Shown here in pieces: positions 48,663 to 58,159 of a DNA stretch of 64,000 bases. Every line of letters starts with the position of its first letter. Position 1 is the stretch's first letter. The stretch comes from Merdimonas sp963929015. Lineage in GTDB: Bacteria; Bacillota; Clostridia; Lachnospirales; Lachnospiraceae. Position numbers and translations under genes: made by a program. The notes below the pieces were generated by a model. The model was not told where the DNA came from and made no database searches. It saw only the letters and a list, made by a program, of their open reading frames with translations. The stretch is taken from contig NZ_CAWVHE010000003.1 of the NCBI RefSeq assembly GCF_963929015.1, positions 544,975-608,974 of the forward strand. Reading direction: 5' to 3'.

Positions 48663-49460
48663 ATGTTCAAAACAAGACTTTTAAGCGGCATCGTACTGGT
48701 GATTGTGCTGATCGCCACCGTAGGACTTGGAGGGGATCTGCTGTTTTTCCTTCTTCTGGCGGTCAGCCTGATCGGTATGACAGAGCTTTATCATGTGGTA
48801 GAGGTTAGAGAGACTTTGCTTGGGGTGGCCGGATATCTGGCCGCGGCAGTGTATTACAGGCTTTTGTATGTGGGAAGACTGGAAAGTGTGATGATGCTTT
48901 CGCTTCTTTTCCTGGTCGTCCTGATGGCAATCTATGTATTTTCTTATCCCAGGTACCGGGCTGAGCAGGTGACGACCGTGTTTTTTGGACTCTTTTATGT
49001 GGCCATGATGCTGTCCTTTGTCTATCAGACCCGTATGCTCCCGGAAGAGGGCGGCGTGATCGTATGGCTGATCTTTCTTAGCTCCTGGGGCTGCGATACC
49101 TGTGCCTATTGTGTAGGCATGCTGATTGGAAAGCATAAGATGGCGCCAAAGCTTAGCCCAAAGAAATCCGTAGAGGGCGGCGTAGGCGGCATTCTGGGAG
49201 CGGCTCTTCTCGGGGCTTTGTTTGCGCTGGCCATGAACCAGTGGGGAGGCGCGGACGTGATCGTCTGGGAGTGTGCGCTGATCTGCGGAGCAGGAGGAGC
49301 GATCTCACAGGTGGGGGATCTTGCGGCATCGGCTATAAAGCGTAATCATGACATTAAGGATTATGGAAAGCTGATCCCCGGACACGGCGGGATCCTTGAC
49401 CGGTTTGACAGCGTGATATTTACGGCGCCTGTGATCTTTTATCTGGCGTCTGTCATATAA
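48663..49460 (+). CDS. cdsA: Phosphatidate cytidylyltransferase
   Basis: The 265-residue membrane protein with about seven or eight helices ends with the CDP-diglyceride synthetase signature: VGDLAASAIKRNHDIKDYGKLIPGHGGILDRFDS. CDTCAYCVGMLIGKHKMAPKLSPKKSVEG in the middle carries substrate-binding residues. It makes CDP-diacylglycerol for phospholipids. It is closely packed with uppS and dxr, as expected. Confidence 0.95.
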   Translation: MFKTRLLSGIVLVIVLIATVGLGGDLLFFLLLAVSLIGMTELYHVVEVRETLLGVAGYLAAAVYYRLLYVGRLESVMMLSLLFLVVLMAIYVFSYPRYRAEQVTTVFFGLFYVAMMLSFVYQTRMLPEEGGVIVWLIFLSSWGCDTCAYCVGMLIGKHKMAPKLSPKKSVEGGVGGILGAALLGALFALAMNQWGGADVIVWECALICGAGGAISQVGDLAASAIKRNHDIKDYGKLIPGHGGILDRFDSVIFTAPVIFYLASVI

Positions 49461-49478
49461 TGATGGAGGAGACGACTG

Positions 49479-50621
49479 ATGAAAAAAATAGCTATTCTGG
49501 GTTCCACCGGATCAATTGGAACCCAGACGCTGGAAATTGTAAGAGAAAAACAGGATCTGGAAGTGCTTGGCCTGGCAGCAGGCAGCAATATCCAGCTTCT
49601 GGAACAGCAGATCCGGGAGTTCTCTCCGAAGATGGCGGCCGTGTGGTCAGAGGAAAAAGCGATGGAACTTCGTACAAAGGTGGCAGATACGGATACGGAA
49701 GTGGTATCCGGCATGGATGGATTGATCCGGATCGCCACGCTTTCGGATGCAGAGATACTGGTGACTGCAATCGTAGGAATGATCGGGATCCGTCCTACGA
49801 TTGAGGCCATCAAAGCAGGGAAGGACATTGCACTTGCCAACAAAGAGACGCTGGTAACTGCCGGACATCTGATCATGCCTCTTGCGGCGGAACATCAGGT
49901 GAAGATTCTGCCTGTGGACAGTGAGCACAGCGCGATTTTCCAGGCATTGCAGGGAAATACAGGGAATCCGGTGCACAAGATCCTTCTGACCGCTTCCGGA
50001 GGCCCATTCAGGGGAAAGAAGCAGGAAGATCTGCTGGACGTTCAGGTGGAGGATGCGCTGCGTCATCCCAACTGGTCCATGGGGCGGAAGATTACCATTG
50101 ATTCTTCTACTATGGTAAACAAGGGGCTGGAAGTGATCGAGGCAAAGTGGCTGTTTGACGTGGAGGTGGATCAGGTAGAAGTGGTGATCCAGCCCCAGAG
50201 CATCATCCACTCTATGGTAGAATATGAAGACGGGGCAGTTCTTGCACAGCTTGGCACCCCGGATATGAAGCTTCCTATTCAGTATGCGCTTTATTATCCG
50301 CAGAGAAGATATCTGCCGGGAGATCGGCTGGATTTCTGGAAGCTTCGCAGCATTACGTTTGAAAAGCCGGATATGGATACATTTTACGGTCTGAAGCTGG
50401 CGTATATTGCCGGAAGAAGAGGGGGAAGTCTTCCTACTGTATTTAACGCGGCCAATGAGTTGGCTGTACAGCAGTTTTTGAACCGGCAGATCACATTTCT
50501 GGAGATTACAGAGATTATCGAAGACTGCATCCGGGCGCATAAGGTGATCGAGCATCCGACGCTGGAGCAGATTCTGGAAACAGAAAAAGAAACTTACGAT
50601 CGTATCAACAGCAGGAGGTAA
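49479..50621 (+). CDS. dxr: 1-deoxy-D-xylulose 5-phosphate reductoisomerase
   Basis: The 380-residue enzyme begins KKIAILGSTGSIGTQTLEIV (NADPH site) and contains ALANKETLVTAGHLIM, LPVDSEHSAIFQAL (catalytic metal Asp and Glu), LTASGGPFRG, HPNWSMGRKITIDSSTMVNKGLEVIEA and FNAANE. It makes methylerythritol phosphate for isoprenoids, feeding uppS. It is followed four bases later by rseP. Confidence 0.97.
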   Translation: MKKIAILGSTGSIGTQTLEIVREKQDLEVLGLAAGSNIQLLEQQIREFSPKMAAVWSEEKAMELRTKVADTDTEVVSGMDGLIRIATLSDAEILVTAIVGMIGIRPTIEAIKAGKDIALANKETLVTAGHLIMPLAAEHQVKILPVDSEHSAIFQALQGNTGNPVHKILLTASGGPFRGKKQEDLLDVQVEDALRHPNWSMGRKITIDSSTMVNKGLEVIEAKWLFDVEVDQVEVVIQPQSIIHSMVEYEDGAVLAQLGTPDMKLPIQYALYYPQRRYLPGDRLDFWKLRSITFEKPDMDTFYGLKLAYIAGRRGGSLPTVFNAANELAVQQFLNRQITFLEITEIIEDCIRAHKVIEHPTLEQILETEKETYDRINSRR

Positions 50622-50624
50622 TTT

Positions 50625-51656
50625 TTGGGCATTGTATTAGCGATTTTACTATTTGGTTTTATTGTATTTTTTCATGAGCTTGGTCATTTTCTGCTGGCAA
50701 AGAAAAACGGCATTGATGTAGAAGAGTTTGCAGTCGGCATGGGGCCTGTGATCTTCCAAAAAGAATACCGGCGCACCAGATACAGTATCCGGCTTCTTCC
50801 CATTGGAGGCTTTTGCGCCATGGGAGAAGACGAAGAGGCGTCGGATTCGCCGGGCAGTTTCAACAGAAAATCTGTGTGGGCGCGGATCAGCGTGATTGCC
50901 GCCGGACCTGTGTTTAACTTTATCCTGGCATGGATCTTTGCCGTGATCCTGATCTTTATGATCGGTTATGATGAACCAGTGGTATCGGATGTGGAAGCAG
51001 GATATCCGGCTGCGGAAGCAGGGCTTCAGGCAGGAGACCGGATCGTGGAGATGGGAGGACGTAAGATTCACATTTACCGGGAAGTTTCCGCGTACCTTCA
51101 GTTTCATCCGGGAGAAAATGTTGCGGTAACTTATGAGAGGAACGGGAAAGAAACTTCCGTTACACTGACGCCTAAGATGGATGAGGAGCTGGGCTATGAG
51201 CGGATCGGGATCGCGGGAGGAACTTCCACCAGGGCAGATCTTTTTTCTGCAGTTACCTATGGTACTTATGAGGTGAAGTACTGGATCCAGGTTACGATCG
51301 ACAGTCTGCGTATGTTGGCAACAGGAAGGATCGGTGTGGATCAGCTGTCCGGTCCGGTGGGAATTGTGGATGTGGTGGACGATGCCTATCAGCAGAGCCG
51401 TTCCTATGGAATCTTTGTGGTGGCGGCGCAGATGCTGAATCTGGCAATCCTGTTGTCTGCCAATCTGGGCGTTATGAATCTTCTGCCTTTGCCGGCGCTG
51501 GACGGCGGTCGTCTGGTATTTTTGTTTGTGGAAGCGATCCGCAGAAAACGGGTGCCGCCTGAGAAAGAAGGGTATGTCCATTTTGCTGGCATTGTGCTTC
51601 TGATGATCCTGATGGTGGTCGTAATGTACAACGATATACAAAGAGTATTCTTCTAA
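50625..51656 (+). CDS. rseP: Site-2 zinc metalloprotease (RseP)
   Basis: It starts at TTG 50625, seven bases after AGGAGG, with no ATG that keeps the first helix. The 343-residue protein has HELGH in VFFHELGHFLLAKKNGI (active-site zinc), a PDZ domain (about 120-190, with AAEAGLQAGDRIVEMGGRKI) and the C-terminal NLLPLPALDGGRLVFLFVEAI, whose Asp completes the zinc site. It cleaves membrane-bound anti-sigma factors and signal-peptide remnants. It closes the chain and ends at a terminator. Confidence 0.95.
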   Translation: MGIVLAILLFGFIVFFHELGHFLLAKKNGIDVEEFAVGMGPVIFQKEYRRTRYSIRLLPIGGFCAMGEDEEASDSPGSFNRKSVWARISVIAAGPVFNFILAWIFAVILIFMIGYDEPVVSDVEAGYPAAEAGLQAGDRIVEMGGRKIHIYREVSAYLQFHPGENVAVTYERNGKETSVTLTPKMDEELGYERIGIAGGTSTRADLFSAVTYGTYEVKYWIQVTIDSLRMLATGRIGVDQLSGPVGIVDVVDDAYQQSRSYGIFVVAAQMLNLAILLSANLGVMNLLPLPALDGGRLVFLFVEAIRRKRVPPEKEGYVHFAGIVLLMILMVVVMYNDIQRVFF

Positions 51657-51662
51657 AGAAAA

Positions 51663-51710
51663 GGGGGTATGACACAGATGGTTTGAAACCGGTGCATACC
51701 CTCTTTTTTT
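51663..51710 (+). terminator. Terminator after rseP
   Basis: GGGTATG (51665-51671) pairs with CATACCC (51695-51701), followed by TCTTTTTTT. The leftward gene ends 32 bases beyond, so both may use the hairpin region. Confidence 0.8.
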
Positions 51711-51741
51711 GCAGAAGATCCGGCATAGCTTCGTATGGATG

Positions 51742-53010
51742 TCAGTTCAGTTCTGCAATCCTTGATACGCCAACGTAGATTTCAGAGATTTTATACCAGG
51801 TGGGGTAGTCTGTGATCCCTGTGGCCGGAAGGCCGAATACAGACTGGAATTTCCGGACTGCCTCTGTGGTGTCTGGTCCATAGATACCATCCGCGGCAAT
51901 GGCCGGCAGGGCCGGATATGCTCTGGCAATGGCGCTTAACTGTTCCTGCAGCTGCCGGACCTTGCTTCCTCTGGAACCGCTCTTCAGGTCAGATCCCGGC
52001 CAGGAGGAAGGGATGCCGGAAATGGCTTCGGCGGTGTTGATATACAGATCATCCCCGTAATAGTGCCGGAGGATTTCTATGGCAGAATATCCCTGATCCC
52101 CCAGTTCTTTGGAACCCCACTGGGTCATCCATCCGCTGCAGGTTACCTGGTGGCCGTCACAGTACTGAGTCAGGATAGGCTGGCGCACGCCTGGTTTTGA
52201 GAGATAAGAGGCGAACAGCTCATCCACAATGGTATCAATAGGAGCATAAGTATTTCGCTCCGGGATCCATTTGTGGTCAAAAGCCGTAGAGGATGTGATG
52301 GTAAAGTCATATCCAAGATTGCGGTACCACTCTGTAAATACACGGTTCAGCGTAAAAGACATGATAGCCAGTACGTTAGCCCGGATGGTATCCGAAGGCC
52401 AGGTCGCGTAGATTTCGCTGGAAGCTACATTTTTGATGTAATCTTTGTACTTTACATAATAATTTTTTGCAGTGGAATCCCGGGGGCTGCCGTCGTGAAC
52501 CACAATATATTCCGGAACGACCACCCGGCTTAGGACGATCTCGCCGGTCTCATTTACGGGTTTGATCTCGTCTTCCGGTATCTTGGCAGGATAGGATCCG
52601 TACAGGGTGTGGGCGGGGATGACATAAACTTCTTCTTCAGAGCCGGCGCCGTCGGAAGGGTTCAGAGATACATGCTGGATCGCCTGAACGGCGGGCAGGA
52701 TCTCTACCCCGGCAACGCTGACAGATTCATACCCTGGGGCGGAGATCTGAAGGGTATATTCGGAATAAGGCTGGACGTCGCTGCCTGGGTCCAGGCTGTA
52801 GGACAGAGCAGGCGCTTCCAGGTCAATCGACGCAGTCTGTCCGGAATCGTCGGTGACAAGTTCCATAAGTGTGCTGTCCGGAACACCTGTATAGGAGATG
52901 CGGACCGTAGCTCCGCGGATGGGTCTTGCGCCGTTGCCGGAGGTCAGATGTACCTTCAGGCTTCCGGAAGCGTCAGATTCGGAAGCGTGCAGTGGCAGGG
53001 TTGTATTCAT
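51742..53010 (-). CDS. SpoIID-like and peptidoglycan-binding protein without signal peptide
   Basis: The 422-residue protein has an N-terminal carboxypeptidase-regulatory-like beta domain (about 15-110, SLKVHLTSGNGARPIRGATVRISYTG), a middle region resembling SpoIID/LytB (about 175-340, YVKYKDYIKNVASSEIYATWPSDTIRANVLAIMSFTLNRV ... YCDGHQVTCSGWMTQWGS) and a C-terminal PG_binding_1 repeat (about 350-415, GSRGSKVRQLQEQL, DGIYGPDTTEAVRKFQ). No N-terminal signal or membrane helix is seen, so it is either made inside the mother cell or exported by an unusual route. A role in spore coat or cortex is suggested by architecture. The gene is leftward, isolated between rseP and carA. Confidence 0.75.
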   Translation of the reverse strand: MNTTLPLHASESDASGSLKVHLTSGNGARPIRGATVRISYTGVPDSTLMELVTDDSGQTASIDLEAPALSYSLDPGSDVQPYSEYTLQISAPGYESVSVAGVEILPAVQAIQHVSLNPSDGAGSEEEVYVIPAHTLYGSYPAKIPEDEIKPVNETGEIVLSRVVVPEYIVVHDGSPRDSTAKNYYVKYKDYIKNVASSEIYATWPSDTIRANVLAIMSFTLNRVFTEWYRNLGYDFTITSSTAFDHKWIPERNTYAPIDTIVDELFASYLSKPGVRQPILTQYCDGHQVTCSGWMTQWGSKELGDQGYSAIEILRHYYGDDLYINTAEAISGIPSSWPGSDLKSGSRGSKVRQLQEQLSAIARAYPALPAIAADGIYGPDTTEAVRKFQSVFGLPATGITDYPTWYKISEIYVGVSRIAELN

Positions 53011-53123
53011 AAAAAGATACCTCGCAGGAAATCTCTTACTGTTAGTTTATGAAGGAAAAAAGAAATGGTTCTTCCCGGACAGAAAATCTTAAGAAAATCC
53101 GGGAAAAGAAAGTTTTAAAAAGG

Positions 53124-53152
53124 TTGCAAATAGAGAAAACATATAGTATAAT
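53124..53152 (+). promoter_or_regulatory. Promoter of carAB
   Basis: TTGCAA (53124-53129) and TATAAT (53147-53152) are separated by 17 bases, about 40 bases before carA. No PyrR-type antiterminator hairpin fits in the remaining leader. Confidence 0.75.
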
Positions 53153-53193
53153 TTCTACAATTTGTCAAGTACTAGGAAGGAAAAGGTGAATCT

Positions 53194-54261
53194 ATGAAAG
53201 CATTTCTGATTTTAGAAGACGGAACCGTCTTCTCAGGAACGAGTATCGGGTCCACAAAAGATATGATCAGCGAGATCGTATTTAATACTTCGATGACGGG
53301 GTATCTGGAAGTTCTGACTGACCCTTCTTACGCAGGACAGGCCGTTGTCATGACCTATCCGCTGATCGGGAATTACGGGATCACGCCGGACATGGAGTCA
53401 AAGAAGGCATGGCCCGACGGGTACATTGTAAGAGAATTATCCAGAATGCCCAGTAATTTCCGGTGCGAGGGAACCATTCAGGATTTTTTAACAGAACAGG
53501 ATATTCCGGGGATCGCAGGAGTAGATACCCGGGCGCTGACGAAGATCCTGCGGGAAAAGGGTACGATGAACGGCATGATCACTACAAGAGAAGATTATGA
53601 TCTTCAGGAGATCATTCCAAAACTCAAAGCTTATTCCGTAGGGGACGTAGTCTCTGAAGTGACCTGCAGCCAGTCTTATGTGCTGGAAGGCCAGGGCCCC
53701 AAAGTGGCACTGATGGATTTCGGGGCCAAGAATAATATTATCCGATCTTTACAGAATCGCGGGTGCGAAGTGGTGGTTTATCCGGCTGACACACCGGCGG
53801 AAGTCATTATCAATTCTAATCCGGACGGAATCATGTTGTCCAATGGACCGGGAGATCCGGCGTCCTGTGAAACTATCATTCAAGAAACCAAGAAATTATA
53901 CGATTCAGATATTCCGATTTTTGCGATCTGCCTGGGGCATCAGTTGATGGCTCTTGCAAATGGCGCAAAGACATATAAACTGAAATACGGGCACAGGGGA
54001 GGCAACCACCCGGTAAAAGACTTGAGCAACGGACGGGTGTACATATCCTCGCAGAATCACGGATACGCGGTAGACGCTTCCACTATGGATCCGGCGATTG
54101 CAAAAGAGGCGTTCGTCAATGTCAATGACGGCACCAACGAGGGGCTGATCTACGAAGGAAAGAAGATCTTTACCGTACAGTTCCACCCGGAGGCCTGCCC
54201 GGGACCGCAGGATTCCGGATACCTGTTTGACCGGTTTATGGATATGATGAAAGGAGCATAA
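53194..54261 (+). CDS. carA: Carbamoyl-phosphate synthase small (glutaminase) subunit
   Basis: The 355-residue protein has the N-terminal CarA domain (LILEDGTVFSGTSIGS, EIVFNTSMTGYLEVLTDPSYAGQ, GVDTRALTKILREKG) and a class I glutamine amidotransferase domain (LSNGPGDPASCE, FAICLGHQLMALANGAKTYKLKYGHRG with the catalytic Cys, FHPEACPGPQD with His and Glu). It supplies ammonia to CarB. It is followed by carB after two bases. Carbamoyl phosphate goes to pyrimidines and arginine. Confidence 0.97.
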   Translation: MKAFLILEDGTVFSGTSIGSTKDMISEIVFNTSMTGYLEVLTDPSYAGQAVVMTYPLIGNYGITPDMESKKAWPDGYIVRELSRMPSNFRCEGTIQDFLTEQDIPGIAGVDTRALTKILREKGTMNGMITTREDYDLQEIIPKLKAYSVGDVVSEVTCSQSYVLEGQGPKVALMDFGAKNNIIRSLQNRGCEVVVYPADTPAEVIINSNPDGIMLSNGPGDPASCETIIQETKKLYDSDIPIFAICLGHQLMALANGAKTYKLKYGHRGGNHPVKDLSNGRVYISSQNHGYAVDASTMDPAIAKEAFVNVNDGTNEGLIYEGKKIFTVQFHPEACPGPQDSGYLFDRFMDMMKGA

Positions 54262-54263
54262 GA

Positions 54264-57200
54264 ATGCCAAGAAATAAAGAGATTAAAAAAGTTCTGGTAA
54301 TCGGATCCGGGCCGATCGTGATCGGACAGGCCGCGGAGTTTGATTATGCGGGAACCCAGGCCTGCCGTTCCCTGAAAGAAGAGGGCATTGAGGTGGTGCT
54401 CTTAAATTCCAATCCAGCTACGATCATGACGGATAAAGACATTGCAGACCGGGTTTATATCGAGCCTCTGACCGCCGAGGTGGTGGAACAGCTGATCTTA
54501 AAGGAGCGCCCGGACAGCGTGCTTCCCACGCTGGGAGGACAGGCGGCCCTGAATCTGGCTATGGAACTGGAAGAAAGCGGTTTCTTAAAGAGAAATAATG
54601 TACGTCTGATCGGAACTACATCTGAGACGATCAAAAAAGCAGAGGACCGTCTGGAATTTAAGACGACCATGGAGAAGATCAGAGAGCCCTGCGCGGCGTC
54701 TCTGGTGGTGGAAAATGTAGAAGACGGGTTAAGATTTGCAGAGAAGATCGGCTATCCGGTGGTTCTCCGTCCGGCCTATACTCTGGGAGGAAGCGGCGGC
54801 GGGATCGCCCACGACAGAGCGCAGATGGTGGAGATCCTGGAAAACGGACTGCGCCTTTCCCGCGTCGGCCAGGTGCTGGTGGAACGGTGCATCGCCGGAT
54901 GGAAGGAAATCGAATACGAAGTGATGCGGGACAGCAAGGGAAATTGCATCACCGTATGTAATATGGAAAATATCGACCCGGTAGGCGTGCATACCGGAGA
55001 CAGTATCGTTGTGGCGCCGTCCCAGACTCTGGGGGATAAAGAGTATCAGATGCTGCGGACCTCGGCTCTTAACATCATCAGCGAGCTGAATATTACCGGC
55101 GGCTGTAATGTGCAGTACGCCCTGCATCCGGACACCTTTGAATACTGCGTGATCGAGGTAAATCCCCGTGTCAGCCGTTCTTCTGCGCTGGCGTCCAAGG
55201 CGACCGGGTATCCGATCGCGAAAGTAGCGGCAAAGATCGCTCTGGGGTATACGCTGGATGAGATCAAAAATGCGGTAACGAAGAAGACCTATGCCAGCTT
55301 TGAGCCCATGCTGGATTATTGTGTGGTAAAAATCCCGAGACTTCCCTTTGACAAATTTATCAGCGCGAAGCGTACGCTGACCACACAGATGAAGGCGACC
55401 GGTGAAGTGATGAGCATCTGCGATAACTTTGAAGGGGCGCTTATGAAGGCGATCCGCTCGCTGGAACAGCATGTAGACAGCCTGATGTCCTATGATTTCT
55501 CCGGATATAAGGGAGAGGATCTTCTGGAGGAACTCCGGGTGGTGGATGACCGCAGGATCTGGAAGATCGCAGAGGCTATCCGTCAGGGCATCAGTTATGA
55601 GAAGATCCATGAGGCTGCTAAGATCGATCTCTGGTTTATTGATAAGATCGCACGTCTGGTTGAGATGGAACAGACCCTTCAGACACAGACCCTGAATGCG
55701 GACACCTTAAGAGAAGCGAAGCGGATGGAATTCCCGGACAGCGTGATCGCGGGGCTGACCGGCAATACCGAGCGACAGATCCATGATATGCGCCATGAAT
55801 ACGGAATCCGCGCGGCATATAAGATGGTGGACACCTGCGCTGCGGAATTTGCGGCGGAGACGCCTTACTATTATTCGGTATACGGCAGTGAAAATGAGGT
55901 GGAAGAGACCACAGGAAAGAAGAAGGTGCTGGTTCTTGGCTCCGGTCCGATCCGGATCGGCCAGGGAATCGAGTTTGACTTCTGTTCCGTACACTGTACC
56001 TGGGCTTTTGCCAAAGAAGGCTATGAGACGATTATCGTCAATAATAATCCGGAGACTGTCAGCACAGACTTTGATATTGCGGATAAGCTGTATTTTGAAC
56101 CTCTGACTCCGGAGGATGTGGAGAGCATCGTTGATCTGGAGCATCCGGACGGAGCTGTGGTACAGTTTGGCGGCCAGACAGCCATCAAGCTGACGGAAAG
56201 CCTGATGAAGATGGGCGTGCCGATCCTTGGAACCTCCGCTGAGAATGTGGATGCTGCAGAGGACAGGGAATTGTTCGACGAGATCCTGGAACAGTGCGAG
56301 ATCCCAAGACCGACCGGCGGCACCGTGTATACGGCAGAAGAGGCAAAGGAAGTGGCAAACCGGCTGGGATATCCGGTACTGGTGCGGCCCTCTTACGTGC
56401 TGGGCGGACAGGGCATGCAGATTGCCATTAACGATCATGATATTGAAGAATTTATCGGGATCATCAACCGGATCGCTCAGGATCATCCGATCCTGGTGGA
56501 TAAATATCTCCAGGGCAAGGAGATTGAGGTAGACGCGGTCTGCGACGGCACAGATATCCTGATCCCGGGGATCATGGAGCATATTGAGCGTGCAGGTATC
56601 CATTCCGGAGACAGTATCTCTGTGTATCCGGCCAAAAGTCTGAGTGAAAAGACGAAAGAAACCATTGGCGAATATACCAGAAGACTTGCAAGAGCGCTGC
56701 ATGTGATCGGTCTGATCAACATTCAGTTCATTGTATGCGGGGAAGAGGTCTATGTGATCGAGGTGAATCCAAGATCCAGTCGTACCGTGCCTTATATCAG
56801 TAAGGTGACCGGCATCCCCATCGTACCGCTGGCAGCAAAAGTGATCATGGGACACACCATCCGGGAACTGGGCTATACGCCTGGATTGCAGCCGGAGGCG
56901 GATTATTTCGCTGTGAAAATGCCGGTATTCTCCTTTGAGAAGATCCGGGACGCGGACATCAGCCTGGGGCCGGAGATGAAGTCTACCGGCGAGTGCCTGG
57001 GAATCGCAAAGACCTTTGACGAGGCGCTTTATAAAGCGTTCCTGGGCGCAGGCATCAAGCTTCCGAAGCATCAGAATATGATCCTGACTGTGAGGGATGA
57101 GGATAAAGAGGAGGCCGTGAAGATCGGACGGCGTTTTGCGGATATCGGATACCGCATTTTTGCCACCAGAGGAACTGCTCACGCGCTGCAGGAAGCAGGG

Positions 57201-57461
57201 GTGAAAGTCATTGCGGTCAATAAGATCGAGCAGGAAAGCCCCAATCTGATGGACCTGATCCTGGGACACAAGATCGATCTGGTCATCGATACGCCGCCTC
57301 AGGGAGCAGACCGGTCCAAAGACGGATTTGTGATCCGCAGAAGCGCCATTGAGACAGGCGTCAATGTTCTGACTGCCATTGATACGGCGGAGGCGCTGAT
57401 CACCAGTCTGGAAAATACAGATATTAAGAAGCTGACGCTGATCGATATCGCAAAGATTTAA
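54264..57461 (+). CDS. carB: Carbamoyl-phosphate synthase large subunit
   Basis: The 1065-residue protein has two homologous ATP-grasp halves: the first starts KKVLVIGSGPIVIGQAAEFDYAGTQAC, the second KKVLVLGSGPIRIGQGIEFDFCSVHC near residue 553. The C-terminal MGS-like allosteric domain (ADIGYRIFATRGTAHALQEAGVKV) is complete. It joins bicarbonate, ammonia and two ATP. The length is normal. carA is directly upstream. Confidence 0.98.
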   Translation: MPRNKEIKKVLVIGSGPIVIGQAAEFDYAGTQACRSLKEEGIEVVLLNSNPATIMTDKDIADRVYIEPLTAEVVEQLILKERPDSVLPTLGGQAALNLAMELEESGFLKRNNVRLIGTTSETIKKAEDRLEFKTTMEKIREPCAASLVVENVEDGLRFAEKIGYPVVLRPAYTLGGSGGGIAHDRAQMVEILENGLRLSRVGQVLVERCIAGWKEIEYEVMRDSKGNCITVCNMENIDPVGVHTGDSIVVAPSQTLGDKEYQMLRTSALNIISELNITGGCNVQYALHPDTFEYCVIEVNPRVSRSSALASKATGYPIAKVAAKIALGYTLDEIKNAVTKKTYASFEPMLDYCVVKIPRLPFDKFISAKRTLTTQMKATGEVMSICDNFEGALMKAIRSLEQHVDSLMSYDFSGYKGEDLLEELRVVDDRRIWKIAEAIRQGISYEKIHEAAKIDLWFIDKIARLVEMEQTLQTQTLNADTLREAKRMEFPDSVIAGLTGNTERQIHDMRHEYGIRAAYKMVDTCAAEFAAETPYYYSVYGSENEVEETTGKKKVLVLGSGPIRIGQGIEFDFCSVHCTWAFAKEGYETIIVNNNPETVSTDFDIADKLYFEPLTPEDVESIVDLEHPDGAVVQFGGQTAIKLTESLMKMGVPILGTSAENVDAAEDRELFDEILEQCEIPRPTGGTVYTAEEAKEVANRLGYPVLVRPSYVLGGQGMQIAINDHDIEEFIGIINRIAQDHPILVDKYLQGKEIEVDAVCDGTDILIPGIMEHIERAGIHSGDSISVYPAKSLSEKTKETIGEYTRRLARALHVIGLINIQFIVCGEEVYVIEVNPRSSRTVPYISKVTGIPIVPLAAKVIMGHTIRELGYTPGLQPEADYFAVKMPVFSFEKIRDADISLGPEMKSTGECLGIAKTFDEALYKAFLGAGIKLPKHQNMILTVRDEDKEEAVKIGRRFADIGYRIFATRGTAHALQEAGVKVIAVNKIEQESPNLMDLILGHKIDLVIDTPPQGADRSKDGFVIRRSAIETGVNVLTAIDTAEALITSLENTDIKKLTLIDIAKI

Positions 57462-57487
57462 AGAAAAAGAAAGGAAGGGTGAAAAGC

Positions 57488-58159
57488 ATGTACAAGATCC
57501 TGATCGTGGAAGATGACAGGACCATTGCCAGGGTGCTGGCGTCCCATCTGGAAAAGTGGGAGTATGAAGTCAGATGTACGGAAGATTTCCACAATGTGAT
57601 GGCGGACTTTCTGGCATTTGATCCGCAGCTGGTCATGCTGGATATTGCCCTTCCTTTTTTCAATGGATTTCACTGGTGCCAGGAGATCCGCAAAGTTTCC
57701 CAGGTGCCGGTTATATTTCTGTCGTCCCTGGACGATAATATGAATATCGTCATGGCCATGAACATGGGCGGGGATGAATTTATTGAAAAGCCGTTTGACC
57801 TGAATGTGGTGACGGCCAAGGTGCAGGCCATGCTCCGGCGGCCCTATTCCTTCCAGGGGTCTGCGGGGCTTATGGAGCATGGCGGGATGGTGCTGAATCT
57901 GGGGGATGCGACGATCCTGTACGAAGGACAGAAAGTGGAACTTACGAAAAATGAGTTCCGGATCCTGCAGGTCCTGTTTGAACGGGCAGGCAAGATTGTT
58001 TCCCGGGACGAGATCATCGCCAGACTCTGGGACAGCGATGAATTTATTGATGATAATACTTTGACGGTCAATGTGGCAAGACTCCGGAAAAAGCTGGAGT
58101 CCGCCGGCATGAAGGATGTGATCCGGACGAAGAAAGGGATTGGGTATATCGTAGAATGA
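57488..58159 (+). CDS. OmpR-family response regulator, BceR-like
   Basis: The start is taken at ATG 57488 rather than GTG 57479 because it is better spaced from GGAAGG. The 223-residue protein has a receiver domain (VEDDRTIARVLASHLEKW, phospho-Asp in LVMLDIALPFFNGF, K in EKPFDLN) and an OmpR-type winged helix (LTKNEFRILQVLFERAGKIVSRDEIIARLWDSDEFIDDNTLTVNVARLRKKLE). It overlaps the kinase gene by four bases. With the ABC genes 3 kb downstream it matches Bce-type modules that sense and expel antimicrobial peptides. Confidence 0.9.
   Translation: MYKILIVEDDRTIARVLASHLEKWEYEVRCTEDFHNVMADFLAFDPQLVMLDIALPFFNGFHWCQEIRKVSQVPVIFLSSLDDNMNIVMAMNMGGDEFIEKPFDLNVVTAKVQAMLRRPYSFQGSAGLMEHGGMVLNLGDATILYEGQKVELTKNEFRILQVLFERAGKIVSRDEIIARLWDSDEFIDDNTLTVNVARLRKKLESAGMKDVIRTKKGIGYIVE

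Noticed and set aside
55707..57269. Leftward 520-codon open frame opposite carB
   Set aside because: Its length follows from the codon bias of carB on the other strand; no motif or start signal was found.
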